In this document: positions 40,746-49,361 of the stretch, piece by piece | How positions within the stretch are numbered: the first letter of the stretch is position 1 | Layout: the number at the start of each line of letters is the position of its first letter | Assembly: GCF_014174495.1 (NCBI RefSeq) | Contig: NZ_JACJHR010000049.1 | Location: 1 to 64,000, forward strand | DNA length: 64,000 nt | Source of the DNA: Amycolatopsis echigonensis | GTDB lineage: Bacteria > Actinomycetota > Actinomycetes > Mycobacteriales > Pseudonocardiaceae | Direction of reading: 5' to 3' | The notes under the pieces: model-generated | Told to the model about the DNA's origin: nothing | What the model saw: the letters and a program-made list of their open reading frames with translations, nothing else | The model's database searches: none | Translations under genes and position numbers: made by a program

Positions 40746-41495
40746 TCAGCCAGCGGTCCAGCCGCCGTCAACGGGAAGCGACGCACCGGTGACGTGCCCG
40801 GCGGACTCGCCGCACAGCCACACCACGAGATCGGCGACGTCCTCGGGTTCGATCAGCCGCTTGATCGCGGCCCGGCGCAGCAAAACCTGTTCCAGAACTT
40901 CTTCCGGCGGCACACCGTGTTCGGCCGCCTGCGCTTCGAGCTGACCGGTGACGAGCGGCGTACGGACGTAGCCGGGATTCACGCAATTGCTCGTGACCCC
41001 GTGCTCGGCGCCTTCGAGAGCGGCCACTTTGGACAGTCCCTCGAGCGCGTGTTTCGCCGTGACGTAAGCAGCTTTGTACGGACTCGCCCGCACGCCGTGC
41101 ACGCTCGACATGTTCACGATCCGTCCCCAGCCGCGCGCGTACATCGCGGGCAGGCACCGGCGGATCAACAGGAACGGCGCGGTCACCATCAACGACTGGA
41201 TGAAGGCGAATCGCTCCGGCGGGAATTCCGGCAGCGGCGCGACGTGCTGCACGCCCGCGTTGTTGACGAGCACGTCGACGTCCGCGGGCAGTGTCTCCAG
41301 CGCCGCCGGGTCGGTCAGGTCCACGACGTGCGCCTGCCCGCCGACCTCCGCAGCCGCCGCCTCCGCCCCGGCGACGTCCGCCACGTGCACCTTGGCCCCA
41401 GCCGCGCCGAACGCCCGCACGCAGGCCAGCCCGATGCCGCTGCCGCCGCCGGTCACCAGCGCGGTGCGCCCGGCGAGGGAACTGTCACTGGTCAT
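40746..41495 (-). CDS. bdhA: D-3-hydroxybutyrate dehydrogenase (SDR family)
   Basis: 249 residues. NAD-binding TGGGSGIG, VNNAGVQHVAPLPEFPPERF (a sequence typical of 3-hydroxybutyrate dehydrogenase), catalytic Ser in MSSVHG, YVTAK (Tyr-x-x-x-Lys) and NPGYVRTPLV. It oxidises 3-hydroxybutyrate to acetoacetate for use as carbon, in line with PHB turnover. First gene of the operon bdhA-transporter-pucR type regulator. ATG at 41495; the ribosome-binding site is weak. Confidence 0.9.
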   Translation of the reverse strand: MTSDSSLAGRTALVTGGGSGIGLACVRAFGAAGAKVHVADVAGAEAAAAEVGGQAHVVDLTDPAALETLPADVDVLVNNAGVQHVAPLPEFPPERFAFIQSLMVTAPFLLIRRCLPAMYARGWGRIVNMSSVHGVRASPYKAAYVTAKHALEGLSKVAALEGAEHGVTSNCVNPGYVRTPLVTGQLEAQAAEHGVPPEEVLEQVLLRRAAIKRLIEPEDVADLVVWLCGESAGHVTGASLPVDGGWTAG

Positions 41496-41584
41496 GGCCG
41501 GAAACAGTAAGTCGCTCCGACCAGGGCGACCATGGCTCAATCCACTACAGAATGCCGTCCGGTGATGTGGTCAGGCCACATCTG

Positions 41585-42307
41585 TCAGCCAGCGGCCGAC
41601 GAGATGCTCCGCGCCTCGCTCGCCCCGGTTTCGAAGGCCTCGCAGCAGAAGAGCAGCCACTCGCGCACGCCGTCTGCCGTCCCGCCGGCAAACCCCTGCG
41701 CCAGCTCGACATACCGCGGAACCCGGCGGAAGTAGGCAACCTCCGGCACCGTCAAGGCCTTCGGATCAAGCCCGGTCGCGATCATCGACAGCCGGGCCGC
41801 CGCCCGGGCGACCACCCCGTCCGCGGAACCAAACGGGGCGAGCGCCAGCAGTTCGCCGTGCACCACCGCGGTCAGCACCGGCCCCGGCACCGAAGTCGCA
41901 CCGGTGACGAGCTGGGCCAGCAACTCCAGCCGCTCCCCGCCGCGCCGCGGACGGCCGAGCTGATCCGGATCGGACACGACGTCCGACGCGGCCAGCAAAT
42001 GCAGCCGGGCCAACGCCTGCAACGGAGCCCGCCGCCACGTCGGCAGCAACGACTCCAGCTTCTCCGCGACCCGCAGCGCGCCGGCGAGCAGCGGATCCGT
42101 CACCGAGCCGTCTTCCGGCAACTCGGGATTAGCCCCGTCGATCCCCGCCGAAGCCCGTGCCGCGCGGACCGAAGCCTCAGCCGCGGTCTCCGCCCCGCCA
42201 CGCAGATTCGCGGGCAGCCGGTGCACGGCGAAAACGGCATCCTGCGCGGCCTTGGCAGCCGCGGCGACGCCGTCCAGCTCCAGCAACGGCTTCAGCGGAT
42301 CGCTCAT
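41585..42307 (-). CDS. Degenerate Fic-like protein (Rv3662c-type)
   Basis: 240 residues, mostly helical and Ala/Leu-rich. One segment, HGELLALAPFGSADGVVARA, lines up with the Fic core HxFxxGNGRxxR: the Phe, Gly and final Arg remain, but the catalytic His and the Asn-Gly-Arg are lost. AMPylation activity is therefore unlikely. Relatives in actinomycetes carry vague labels such as oxidoreductase. ATG at 42307 with GGAGG 7 bases upstream; both lie inside a 15-bp stem (see hairpin entry). It follows the phosphoribosyltransferase gene by 82 bases. Confidence 0.65.
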   Translation of the reverse strand: MSDPLKPLLELDGVAAAAKAAQDAVFAVHRLPANLRGGAETAAEASVRAARASAGIDGANPELPEDGSVTDPLLAGALRVAEKLESLLPTWRRAPLQALARLHLLAASDVVSDPDQLGRPRRGGERLELLAQLVTGATSVPGPVLTAVVHGELLALAPFGSADGVVARAAARLSMIATGLDPKALTVPEVAYFRRVPRYVELAQGFAGGTADGVREWLLFCCEAFETGASEARSISSAAG

Positions 42308-42360
42308 GCCGTCGCCTCCACAAGGAGTTGCACGCCGGTCGACCGGGAGGCGACGGCATG
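42305..42360 (-). promoter_or_regulatory. RNA hairpin sequestering the ribosome-binding site and start codon of the Fic-like gene
   Basis: Perfect 15-bp inverted repeat: CATGCCGTCGCCTCC pairs with GGAGGCGACGGCATG, 26-base loop. In the minus-strand mRNA the 3' arm is exactly the Shine-Dalgarno, spacer and AUG of the Fic-like gene. The loop holds a further self-complementary CGGTCGACCG and a CTCCTT sequence. Confidence 0.7.
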
Positions 42361-42389
42361 AATATCGATGATTCGCTCGCGAGCAGCGC

Positions 42390-42887
42390 TCATGCTTCAA
42401 GCACCTGCCCAGCACGCTCCACGACGGGCGGCAGAACCGACCACGGGAAGTTGATCCACCGGTCGGTCCGCTTCCACACGTACTCGCACTTGACCGTCGA
42501 AGCGGGCTTCTCGTAAACCACCGCACAACGCACGTCCGCGACGTGGTCGGCACAGAAGTCGCGGACCAGCTTGAGCGTCGCCCCGGTGTCCGCGACGTCG
42601 TCGGCGACCAGCACCTTCTTGTGTGTGAGATCAACCACGTTGGGCACCGGCGGCAGCATGACCGGAAGGTCCAGCCGCTGGTCGACGCCGGTGTAGAACT
42701 CGACGTTCATCACGTGCAGGTTCTTCACGTCGAGCGCGTACCCGAGCGCGCCGGCGACGAACAGCCCGCCGCGCGCGATGGAAAGGATGAGGTCGGGCAT
42801 GAACCCGTCCGCGGCCACCTCCCGCGCCAGCTCCCGGCTCGCCGAACCGAACAACTCCCAGGTGAGGTTTTCTCGCTCCTCGGCCAT
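42390..42887 (-). CDS. Purine-type phosphoribosyltransferase
   Basis: 165 residues. The PRPP-binding motif VLVADDVADTGATL and a preceding SIARGGLFVAGALG loop define a type I phosphoribosyltransferase. VYEKPASTVKCEYVWKRTDR, then WINFPWS resembles Gpt/XGPRT-like enzymes, so a xanthine/guanine or hypoxanthine salvage role is likely, though the exact base is not clear. ATG at 42887 has only an AAGAGAG-like ribosome-binding site. Confidence 0.85.
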   Translation of the reverse strand: MAEERENLTWELFGSASRELAREVAADGFMPDLILSIARGGLFVAGALGYALDVKNLHVMNVEFYTGVDQRLDLPVMLPPVPNVVDLTHKKVLVADDVADTGATLKLVRDFCADHVADVRCAVVYEKPASTVKCEYVWKRTDRWINFPWSVLPPVVERAGQVLEA

Positions 42888-43000
42888 GCGCGCTCTCTTT
42901 CTCGGGTGGTCCGCCGAGCATAAGCGGCCGGAAAGTGGACTGCCGAAAGGACCAGGAAATGGCACTTCGGGACAGCCACATGCGGCCGTAGCGTGAGTCC

Positions 43001-43579
43001 GTGACCTGGAGCGAGCACCCCATTCTGTCCGGCCGCCACGTCCGGCTCGAACCGCTGTCCCTCGACCACGCCCCCGGACTGCTCGAGGCGGGAGCCGACC
43101 CGGGCATCTGGGCCTGGCTGAGCGTCCGGCAGCCCGCCGACCTCGGCGAAGCCGAGACGATGGTGAAGAACGCGCTCGCCGACCCGGACCGCCGCCCGTG
43201 GGCGCAGATCGACCTCGCGTCCGGCCGCGTCGCCGGAACCACTTCTTATTACCAGGTAGTAGCGAAACACCGGATCCTCTCGATCGGGCACACCTGGATC
43301 GGGGCCGAATTCCAGCGCACCGCGCTCAACACCGAGGCCAAATTCCTCCTGCTGCGCAATGCCTTCGAGGACTGGGGAGCCCAGCGCGTCGCGTGGGAAA
43401 CCGACAACCGCAACCTCCGCTCGCAACGCGCCATCGAACGGCTTGGCGCGCTGCGCGAAGGGGTGCTGCGGGCGCACCGGATCCGTCCGGACGGCACGAC
43501 CCGCGACACGGTGCTCTACTCGATGACGGACGCCGAGTGGCCGGGCGCCCGTGCCCGGCTGCTCGCCCGCCTCGGCTGA
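43001..43579 (+). CDS. GNAT-family acetyltransferase (RimJ/RimL type)
   Basis: 192 residues. RimJ/L pattern: LSGRHVRLEPLSLDHAPGLL, then GTTSYYQV, GHTWIGAEFQRTALNTEAKF and the acetyl-CoA-side ETDNRNLRSQRAIERLGA. The acceptor may be a protein N-terminus or a small molecule. The GTG start at 43001 lies about 7 bases after a TAGCGT hexamer, so the mRNA is probably leaderless. Confidence 0.85.
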   Translation: MTWSEHPILSGRHVRLEPLSLDHAPGLLEAGADPGIWAWLSVRQPADLGEAETMVKNALADPDRRPWAQIDLASGRVAGTTSYYQVVAKHRILSIGHTWIGAEFQRTALNTEAKFLLLRNAFEDWGAQRVAWETDNRNLRSQRAIERLGALREGVLRAHRIRPDGTTRDTVLYSMTDAEWPGARARLLARLG

Positions 43580-43627
43580 GCCTCGCCGCGGATCGCTTCG
43601 AGCCGTACGCGCAACGTGGCTGCAACC

Positions 43628-43657
43628 TTGTCGTAGGCGGACTAACGTCGCTAGCGT
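43628..43657 (+). promoter_or_regulatory. Probable acsA promoter
   Basis: TTGTCG (43628-43633), an 18-base spacer and TAGCGT (43652-43657), 40 bases before the acsA ATG, which has an ACAGGAGG ribosome-binding site. Confidence 0.5.
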
Positions 43658-43697
43658 TCCCTGAGCCGCGGGTTCGCACTACAGGAGGCTTTGCACC

Positions 43698-45701
43698 ATG
43701 ACCGAGCAGTCCCCAGCGTTGGACAACCTGCTCACGGAGAGCCGCACGTTTCCTCCCAGCGACGAGTTCGCTGGTCAGGCGAACGCGAAGGCCGATTTGT
43801 ATGCGACGGCGGACGCTGACCGGGAGCAGTTCTGGGCAGGCCAGGCGGAGCGGCTGTCGTGGGACACGAAGTGGTCCCAGGTATTGGACTGGACCAATGC
43901 TCCGTTCGCGAAGTGGTTCGTGGGCGGGAAACTGAACGTCGCGTACAACTGCGTGGACCGGCACGTCGAGTCGGGCCACGGGGACCAGGTCGCGATCCAC
44001 TGGGTCGGCGAGCCGGGCGACACGCGCGACATCACCTACGCGCAACTGAAGGACGAGGTCTCGAAGGCCGCGAACGCGCTGTCGTCGCTCGGCGTCGTGG
44101 CCGGGGACGTCGTCGCGATCCAGCTGCAGATGGTGCCCGAAGCGATTTTCGCGATGCTGGCGTGCGCGCGGATCGGCGCCCTGCACAGCGTGGTGTTCGG
44201 CGGCTTCTCGCCGACGGCGCTGCGCGCGCGGGTGGACGACGCGTCGGCGAAGATCGTGATCACGTCGGACGGCCAGTACCGCCGCGGCAAGGCGGCGCCG
44301 ATGAAGGCGAACGTCGACGAAGCCTTGCAGGGCGCGGAAACCGTGCAGAAGGTCATCGTCGTCCGGCGCACCGGCAGCGACCTCGAGGGCGAGACGCCGT
44401 GGACCGAGGGCCGCGACCTGTGGTGGCACGAACTGGTCGACGGACAGTCCACTGAGCACAAGCCGGAAGCGTTCGATTCCGAGCACCCGCTGTTCATCCT
44501 GTACACCTCGGGCACCACGGGCAAGCCGAAGGGCATTCTGCACACTTCGGGCGGGTACCTGACCCAGACCGCGTACACCCACAACGTCGTGTTCGACCAC
44601 AAGCCGGGCGAAGACGTCTATTGGTGCACCGCCGACATCGGCTGGATCACCGGACACTCCTACATCGTCTACGGCCCGCTGGCGAACCGCGTGACCCAGG
44701 TCGTCTACGAGGGCACGCCGAACACCCCGCACGAGGGCCGGCACTGGGAAATCATCCAGAAGTACAAAGTCTCGATCTACTACACCGCGCCGACGCTGAT
44801 CCGCACCTTCATGAAGTGGGGCGACGACATCCCGGCGAAGTACGACCTGTCCTCGCTGCGGGTTCTCGGAAGCGTGGGCGAGCCGATCAACCCCGAGGCC
44901 TGGATCTGGTACCGCGACACGATCGGCGCGAGCAAGACGCCGGTCGTCGACACGTGGTGGCAGACCGAAACCGGCGCGATCATGATCTCGCCGCTGCCCG
45001 GCGTCACCGCCGCCAAACCGGGTTCCGCACAGCGCGCGCTGCCGGGCATCTCGGCGAAGGTCGTCGACGACACCGGCACCGAGGTCCCGCACGGCGGCGG
45101 CGGATACCTGGTGCTCGACAAGCCGTGGCCGTCGATGCTGCGCGGCGTGTGGGGCGACGACGAGCGCTTCCGCGAGACCTACTGGTCCCGTTTCTCCGAG
45201 CAGGGCTACTACTTCGCGGGCGACGGCGCGAAGTACGACGAGGACGGCGACATCTGGCTGCTCGGCCGCGTGGACGACGTGATGAACGTGTCCGGGCACC
45301 GGATCTCCACCACCGAGGTCGAGTCCGCGCTCGTGTCGCACCCGACAGTCGCCGAGGCCGCCGTCGTCGGCGCGACCGACCCGACCACCGGACAGGGCAT
45401 CGTCGCGTTCGTGATCCTGCGCGGCAACGCGGCAGAATCAATCAAAGCAGGCGGCGGCAGTGCTGGTGAAGCTGCAGTGCAGGAGCTGCGCAACCACGTC
45501 GCGAAGGAGATCGGGCCGATCGCGAAGCCGCGCCAGATCATGGTCGTGGCCGAGCTGCCGAAGACCCGCTCCGGCAAGATCATGCGCCGGCTGCTGCGCG
45601 ACGTCGCGGAGAACCGCCAGATCGGCGACGTCACCACGCTCGCCGACTCGTCGGTCATGGACCTCATCTCCTCCGGGCTGAAGTCCGGCAAGGAGGAGTA
45701 A
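43698..45701 (+). CDS. acsA: Acetyl-coenzyme A synthetase
   Basis: 667 residues. It activates acetate to acetyl-CoA through acetyl-AMP. Adenylation motifs: LFILYTSGTTGKPKGI, VDTWWQTETGAIM, YYFAGDGAKYDEDGDIWLLG and the C-terminal PKTRSGKIMRR, whose Lys is the acetylation switch in this family. The length and the N-terminal domain fit Acs rather than propionyl-CoA synthetase. Counterpart of Rv3667. Ends at a strong terminator. Confidence 0.96.
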   Translation: MTEQSPALDNLLTESRTFPPSDEFAGQANAKADLYATADADREQFWAGQAERLSWDTKWSQVLDWTNAPFAKWFVGGKLNVAYNCVDRHVESGHGDQVAIHWVGEPGDTRDITYAQLKDEVSKAANALSSLGVVAGDVVAIQLQMVPEAIFAMLACARIGALHSVVFGGFSPTALRARVDDASAKIVITSDGQYRRGKAAPMKANVDEALQGAETVQKVIVVRRTGSDLEGETPWTEGRDLWWHELVDGQSTEHKPEAFDSEHPLFILYTSGTTGKPKGILHTSGGYLTQTAYTHNVVFDHKPGEDVYWCTADIGWITGHSYIVYGPLANRVTQVVYEGTPNTPHEGRHWEIIQKYKVSIYYTAPTLIRTFMKWGDDIPAKYDLSSLRVLGSVGEPINPEAWIWYRDTIGASKTPVVDTWWQTETGAIMISPLPGVTAAKPGSAQRALPGISAKVVDDTGTEVPHGGGGYLVLDKPWPSMLRGVWGDDERFRETYWSRFSEQGYYFAGDGAKYDEDGDIWLLGRVDDVMNVSGHRISTTEVESALVSHPTVAEAAVVGATDPTTGQGIVAFVILRGNAAESIKAGGGSAGEAAVQELRNHVAKEIGPIAKPRQIMVVAELPKTRSGKIMRRLLRDVAENRQIGDVTTLADSSVMDLISSGLKSGKEE

Positions 45702-45713
45702 GTTCTTCACCGT

Positions 45714-45751
45714 CAGGAAGGGGCTCTCCCGGCTGGGAGGGTCCCTTCCTG
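45714..45751 (+). terminator. acsA terminator
   Basis: A 17-base stem (45714-45730 with 45735-45751, two wobble-type mismatches) with a GGCT loop, 12 bases past the acsA stop. Confidence 0.8.
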
Positions 45752-45838
45752 CATTGCTCCCCTGAAAGTGCGGACATCGAACGCATGTTCTACGATGCCC
45801 GCGTACCCAACCCAGATCCGGGCAAGGAGACGACACGA

Positions 45839-46378
45839 ATGTCCGTGGAAGCCTTGACGCACGACGAGGACACTGCGGCCGGACCGGCGGCGGCGTCATC
45901 GCCGCAGGCCGCCGGCACCCCGGAGGCCCCGGAAGTCGCCGAGCCCACTGCTGCTGCCGAGGAAAAGGCTTCGGACTCCGCCCCGGCAGACGCCGCCAAG
46001 CCAGCGTCGGAGTCTTCGGAGTCTTCGGATTCTTCGGAGGCCCCGGCCGCGGAATCGCCGAAGCCGAAGCGCGGCCGCGCGAAGGCCGCGGCGTCGACGG
46101 CGAAGAAGACCCGCACCGTGGAGCTGACGCTGACCGTCACCGGCACGGCGGACGGCGAATGGCAGGCCGAGCTGAAGAACGGTGCCAAGTGGGTGGCGAA
46201 GGGCCTGGCAGTCCCGGCCGCGGCGGTGTCGCGTGCGGCGAAGGAACTGCACCAGGACCTGTCCGGCCCGATCGACGAGGTCATCAACGCCGCCCGCGAG
46301 GCGCAGGCCGCGAAGGTCGCGCAGCTGGAGGCCGAGCTGGAAGCCGCGAAGGCGGCGCTGGCCGAACTCGACAACTGA
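45839..46378 (+). CDS. DUF6319-type protein with disordered N-terminus and basic middle
   Basis: 179 residues. The first ~75 are Ala/Glu/Ser-rich and acidic with an SSESSDSSEAP run. A basic patch (KPKRGRAKAAASTAKK) follows, then a small folded domain (VELTLTVTGTADGEWQAELK, then NGAKWVAKGLAVPAAAV) and a C-terminal coiled coil (AKVAQLEAELEAAKAAL). The basic patch resembles histone-like tails, so nucleic-acid binding is possible. ATG at 45839 has GGAG 10 bases upstream. Function unknown. Confidence 0.75.
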   Translation: MSVEALTHDEDTAAGPAAASSPQAAGTPEAPEVAEPTAAAEEKASDSAPADAAKPASESSESSDSSEAPAAESPKPKRGRAKAAASTAKKTRTVELTLTVTGTADGEWQAELKNGAKWVAKGLAVPAAAVSRAAKELHQDLSGPIDEVINAAREAQAAKVAQLEAELEAAKAALAELDN

Positions 46379-46392
46379 GCTAGCCCCGTTCG

Positions 46393-46428
46393 CCCGGGTC
46401 CGGCGTCCACAGTGGCGCCGGCCCCGGG
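46393..46428 (+). terminator. Terminator after the DUF6319 gene
   Basis: A 13-bp stem with one mismatch (46393-46405 with 46416-46428) followed by CTTTCGTCGTTT; lies between two convergent genes. Confidence 0.65.
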
Positions 46429-46439
46429 CTTTCGTCGTT

Positions 46440-46778
46440 TCAGCCCACCGGCGGCCGTCCGGGCAGCGGGGCTTTGAACTCGATCCACCGGCTGTCGGCG
46501 ATCGCTTCGACGTGGTGCCGCACGCCGCGCGGATGCACCACCACGTCACCCGGTCCGAGCTCGGACCAGACGCCGTCGACCGTGCCGCGCAGCCGCCCTT
46601 CCAGCACGTGCACGATGCTGTCGTGGTCGTGGCTGTGCTCGGCCGACGCGACGCCCGCCGGATAACGGATTTCGTACGCCAGGCCGTGTTCCGCGCGCGC
46701 CCGTTCCCGGATCAGCCCGGTGCCGCCGCGCAACGGCTGGCCCTCCACCACCGACAACGTCCGCCACTCCTGCTCCAT
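46440..46778 (-). CDS. Cupin-domain protein
   Basis: 112 residues, single cupin barrel. Metal motif 1 is AEHSHDHDSIVHVLEG (His-His-Glu pattern) and motif 2 is PGDVVVHPRGVRHHVE. Small stand-alone cupins of this type include sensors and isomerases; the substrate is not identifiable. ATG at 46778. It stands alone, convergent with the DUF6319 gene and divergent from the VIT transporter. Confidence 0.82.
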   Translation of the reverse strand: MEQEWRTLSVVEGQPLRGGTGLIRERARAEHGLAYEIRYPAGVASAEHSHDHDSIVHVLEGRLRGTVDGVWSELGPGDVVVHPRGVRHHVEAIADSRWIEFKAPLPGRPPVG

Positions 46779-46819
46779 CCCGCCAGCCTATTCGCCGGGT
46801 CAGGCAAGGCACAATTCAT

Positions 46820-46838
46820 TGAGGATTGCCTTTCTTAA
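46820..46838. promoter_or_regulatory. Candidate IdeR/DtxR iron box
   Basis: TGAGGATTGCCTTTCTTAA agrees with the 19-bp IdeR consensus TTAGGTTAGSCTWACCTAA at 14 positions, allowing the S and W codes. It is 60 bases upstream of a VIT-family metal transporter, a plausible iron-regulated target. Confidence 0.4.
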
Positions 46839-46898
46839 CCGAATTCGTGTGACCGGGAAAATGTCGCGCGGAAACAATTTCCGTGATTCACTGAAGAC

Positions 46899-47621
46899 GT
46901 GACCGAAACGATGGGCGACGCGGTGCACGCGCACGAACCGCACCGGGACGTCGGCGGCAAGCTGAACTGGCTGCGCGCCGGGGTTCTCGGTGCGAACGAC
47001 GGGATCGTGTCCGTCGCGGGCATAGTCGTGGGCGTCGCCGGAGCCACCACGGACAGCACCGCGATCCTCACCGCCGGAATCGCCGGGCTCGTCGCGGGCG
47101 CGTTTTCCATGGCGGGCGGGGAATACGTGAGCGTGAGCACCCAGCGCGACACCGAACGCGCGCTGCTGCGGCTCGAGAAGCACGAACTGAAAACGATGCC
47201 GGAGGCCGAGGAACGCGAACTCGCGGAGATCTACGAGGACAAGGGCCTCTCGCCGGAGCTGGCGAAGCAGGTCGCGCGGGAGCTGACCGAAAAGGATCCG
47301 CTGCAGGCGCACGCGGAAGCCGAGCTCGGCATCGACCCGGACAACCTGACCAGCCCGTGGCAGGCGGCGTGGGCGTCGCTGGTGGCGTTCTCCGTCGGCG
47401 CGCTGCTGCCGCTGCTGGCGATCGCCTGGACGTCGGTCAGCGTCCGGGTCTGGGCGTGCGCGCTCGCGGTGATCGTCGGCCTCACGCTCACCGGTTTCGT
47501 GAGCGCGCGGCTCGGGAACGCGCAGGTGGGGCGCGCGATCGCGCGCAACGTCGGCGTCGGCGCCCTCACCATGCTCGTCACTTACTTCGTCGGGGTGCTT
47601 TTCGGCACCACCGTCGGCTAG
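46899..47621 (+). CDS. VIT1/CCC1-family metal transporter
   Basis: 240 residues, five predicted helices. First helix NWLRAGVLGANDGIVSVAGI, then TAGIAGLVAGAFSMAGGEYV and VSVSTQRDTE, the CCC1 signature that includes the metal-binding region. A Glu-rich amphipathic segment (HELKTMPEAEERELAEIYED) corresponds to the cytosolic metal-binding domain. It moves Fe2+ or Mn2+ out of the cytosol. GTG at 46899. Its stop codon overlaps the convergent POT gene stop by 3 bases. Confidence 0.88.
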   Translation: MTETMGDAVHAHEPHRDVGGKLNWLRAGVLGANDGIVSVAGIVVGVAGATTDSTAILTAGIAGLVAGAFSMAGGEYVSVSTQRDTERALLRLEKHELKTMPEAEERELAEIYEDKGLSPELAKQVARELTEKDPLQAHAEAELGIDPDNLTSPWQAAWASLVAFSVGALLPLLAIAWTSVSVRVWACALAVIVGLTLTGFVSARLGNAQVGRAIARNVGVGALTMLVTYFVGVLFGTTVG

Positions 47622-49075
47622 TGCACCCCGCGCATCAAACGCCGGATCACCGGGATCAGCGCGAACAGCAGCAACCCGATCGCGACCGCGACGCCGCCGA
47701 TGATGCTGAAGTACGGCACCTCGTCGTGCGGGTCGTAGGACTGCGCGAGCTTGCCCGACAACGCGGTGCCCAGTGACACCGACAGGAAGTTCAGCGCCAC
47801 CATCTGCGTCCGGAACGCCTCCGGCGCGAGCTTCGTCGAAAGTGAAAGCCCGACCGGCGACAGCATCAGCTCGGCGATCGTGAACACGAGCAGGATGCCG
47901 GCCAGCGCGAGCAGCGGGCTGCCGTTCTGGCCGGTGTGCGCCATCGGCAGGAACAGCAGGAACGCCAAGCCCATGAGCACCGTGCCGAGCACGAACTTCA
48001 TCGGCGTCGACGGCTGCTTCGGGCCGAGTTTCGTCCAGATCGCCGCGATGATCGGGGCGAGCACGATGATGAACACCGGGTTGATCGAGTTGACCCAGGA
48101 CACCGGCATCGTCCAGCCGAACAGGTCGCGGTCGAGCCGCTGGTCGCTGTAGACCGAGACGACCGTCGACTGCTGCTGGTACAGCGAGAAGAACGCCGCG
48201 CTCGCGATGTACATCGGGATGAACGACAGCACCCGGCTGCGCTCGTCGGAGGTGATCTTCTTGCTGGTCAAGATCGCGAGGAAGTACACCACCGAGATCG
48301 CGACGACCACGTAGACCACGACGTCGGCGAGGTTGTCCGGGGTGACCACGCCGGACATGATCAGCGCGACGACCGCGGCGATGATCACCACGGCGACGCC
48401 GATCACGAGCGGGCGCTGCGAGGACGGCAGCGGGTTCGGCACCTCGGACGCCTTCGCGCCCAGATTCTTCCGCCCGATCGTGTACTGAATCAGCCCGAGC
48501 GCCATGCCGATCGCGGCGAGGCCGAAGCCGAAGTGGAACCCGAGGTTCTGCTGGGCGAGGCCGGTCAGCAGCGGGCCGATGAACCCGCCGAGGTTGACGC
48601 CCATGTAGAAGATCGTGAACCCGGCGTCGCGTCGCTCGTCGCCCTCGGCGTACAGCGTGCCGACCACCGAGGTCGCGTTGCCCTTGAGGCCGCCGGACCC
48701 GAGCGCGACGCACGCGAGGCCGACCCCGACGCCGGTCAGGCCGGGCAGGACCGCCAGCGCGATGTGCCCGATCATCACCACGACGGCGCTGTAGAACAGC
48801 GTGCGTTCAGAGCCGAGCAGCCGGTCGGCGATCCACGCGCCGATGACCGTGGCGAGGTAGACCGTGCCGCCGTACGCGCCGACGATGCCGAGCGCGGCGC
48901 TCTGGTCGATCCCGAGGCCGCCCTTGCTGGCCTGGTAGTAGAGGTAGATGGCGAGGATGCCCTGCATCCCGTAGAAGGAGAAGCGCTCCCACATCTCCAC
49001 GCCGAAGAGGTTCGCCAACCCCCTCGGGTGCCCGAAGAATCTGGTGTCGGCCTGGGCGTCGATCGAGGTGCTCAC
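47618..49075 (-). CDS. POT-family (PTR2) proton-coupled peptide transporter
   Basis: About 485 residues, 14 helices. POT hallmarks: GVEMWERFSFYGMQGILAIY (ExxER), FTIFYMGVNLGGFIGPLL and LSPVGLSLSTKLAPEAFRTQ. It imports di- and tripeptides with protons. GTG at 49075 follows GACGAGG and gives the usual family N-terminus (STSIDAQADTRFFGHP); an in-frame ATG at 49123 would add 16 acidic residues. Confidence 0.9.
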   Translation of the reverse strand: MSTSIDAQADTRFFGHPRGLANLFGVEMWERFSFYGMQGILAIYLYYQASKGGLGIDQSAALGIVGAYGGTVYLATVIGAWIADRLLGSERTLFYSAVVVMIGHIALAVLPGLTGVGVGLACVALGSGGLKGNATSVVGTLYAEGDERRDAGFTIFYMGVNLGGFIGPLLTGLAQQNLGFHFGFGLAAIGMALGLIQYTIGRKNLGAKASEVPNPLPSSQRPLVIGVAVVIIAAVVALIMSGVVTPDNLADVVVYVVVAISVVYFLAILTSKKITSDERSRVLSFIPMYIASAAFFSLYQQQSTVVSVYSDQRLDRDLFGWTMPVSWVNSINPVFIIVLAPIIAAIWTKLGPKQPSTPMKFVLGTVLMGLAFLLFLPMAHTGQNGSPLLALAGILLVFTIAELMLSPVGLSLSTKLAPEAFRTQMVALNFLSVSLGTALSGKLAQSYDPHDEVPYFSIIGGVAVAIGLLLFALIPVIRRLMRGVH

Positions 49076-49361
49076 TACTGCCTCGTCCCTGTATTCAACC
49101 TCGTTGTCGTTTTCTCCTCGCATGCTAGAAGGCGAACAAGTGAACGAAAAACCGGCGTCGGTATGGACTAGACAACTTGCCGTCGCGACGGTCTGACCTG
49201 CGGTTGCGCGCAGCCACCGGTGATGCGAGCGTCAGCGGGCAGGCGCGGATTGCCGTTCGTCACAACGGCCGGTAATCGGCGACTGCGGACGGTAAACTGG
49301 ATATCGGTGTGCCGGGAAGTCTGGTCGGCGGCAAAGTCGCCGTCCCCAGAAGGAGTCGTTC

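Noticed and set aside
42358-42516. Plus-strand mini-ORF with a good GGAGG ribosome-binding site
   Set aside because: The ribosome-binding site and ATG are the mirror image of the Fic-like gene start (inverted repeat); the frame is antisense to the phosphoribosyltransferase 3' end and shows no conserved features.
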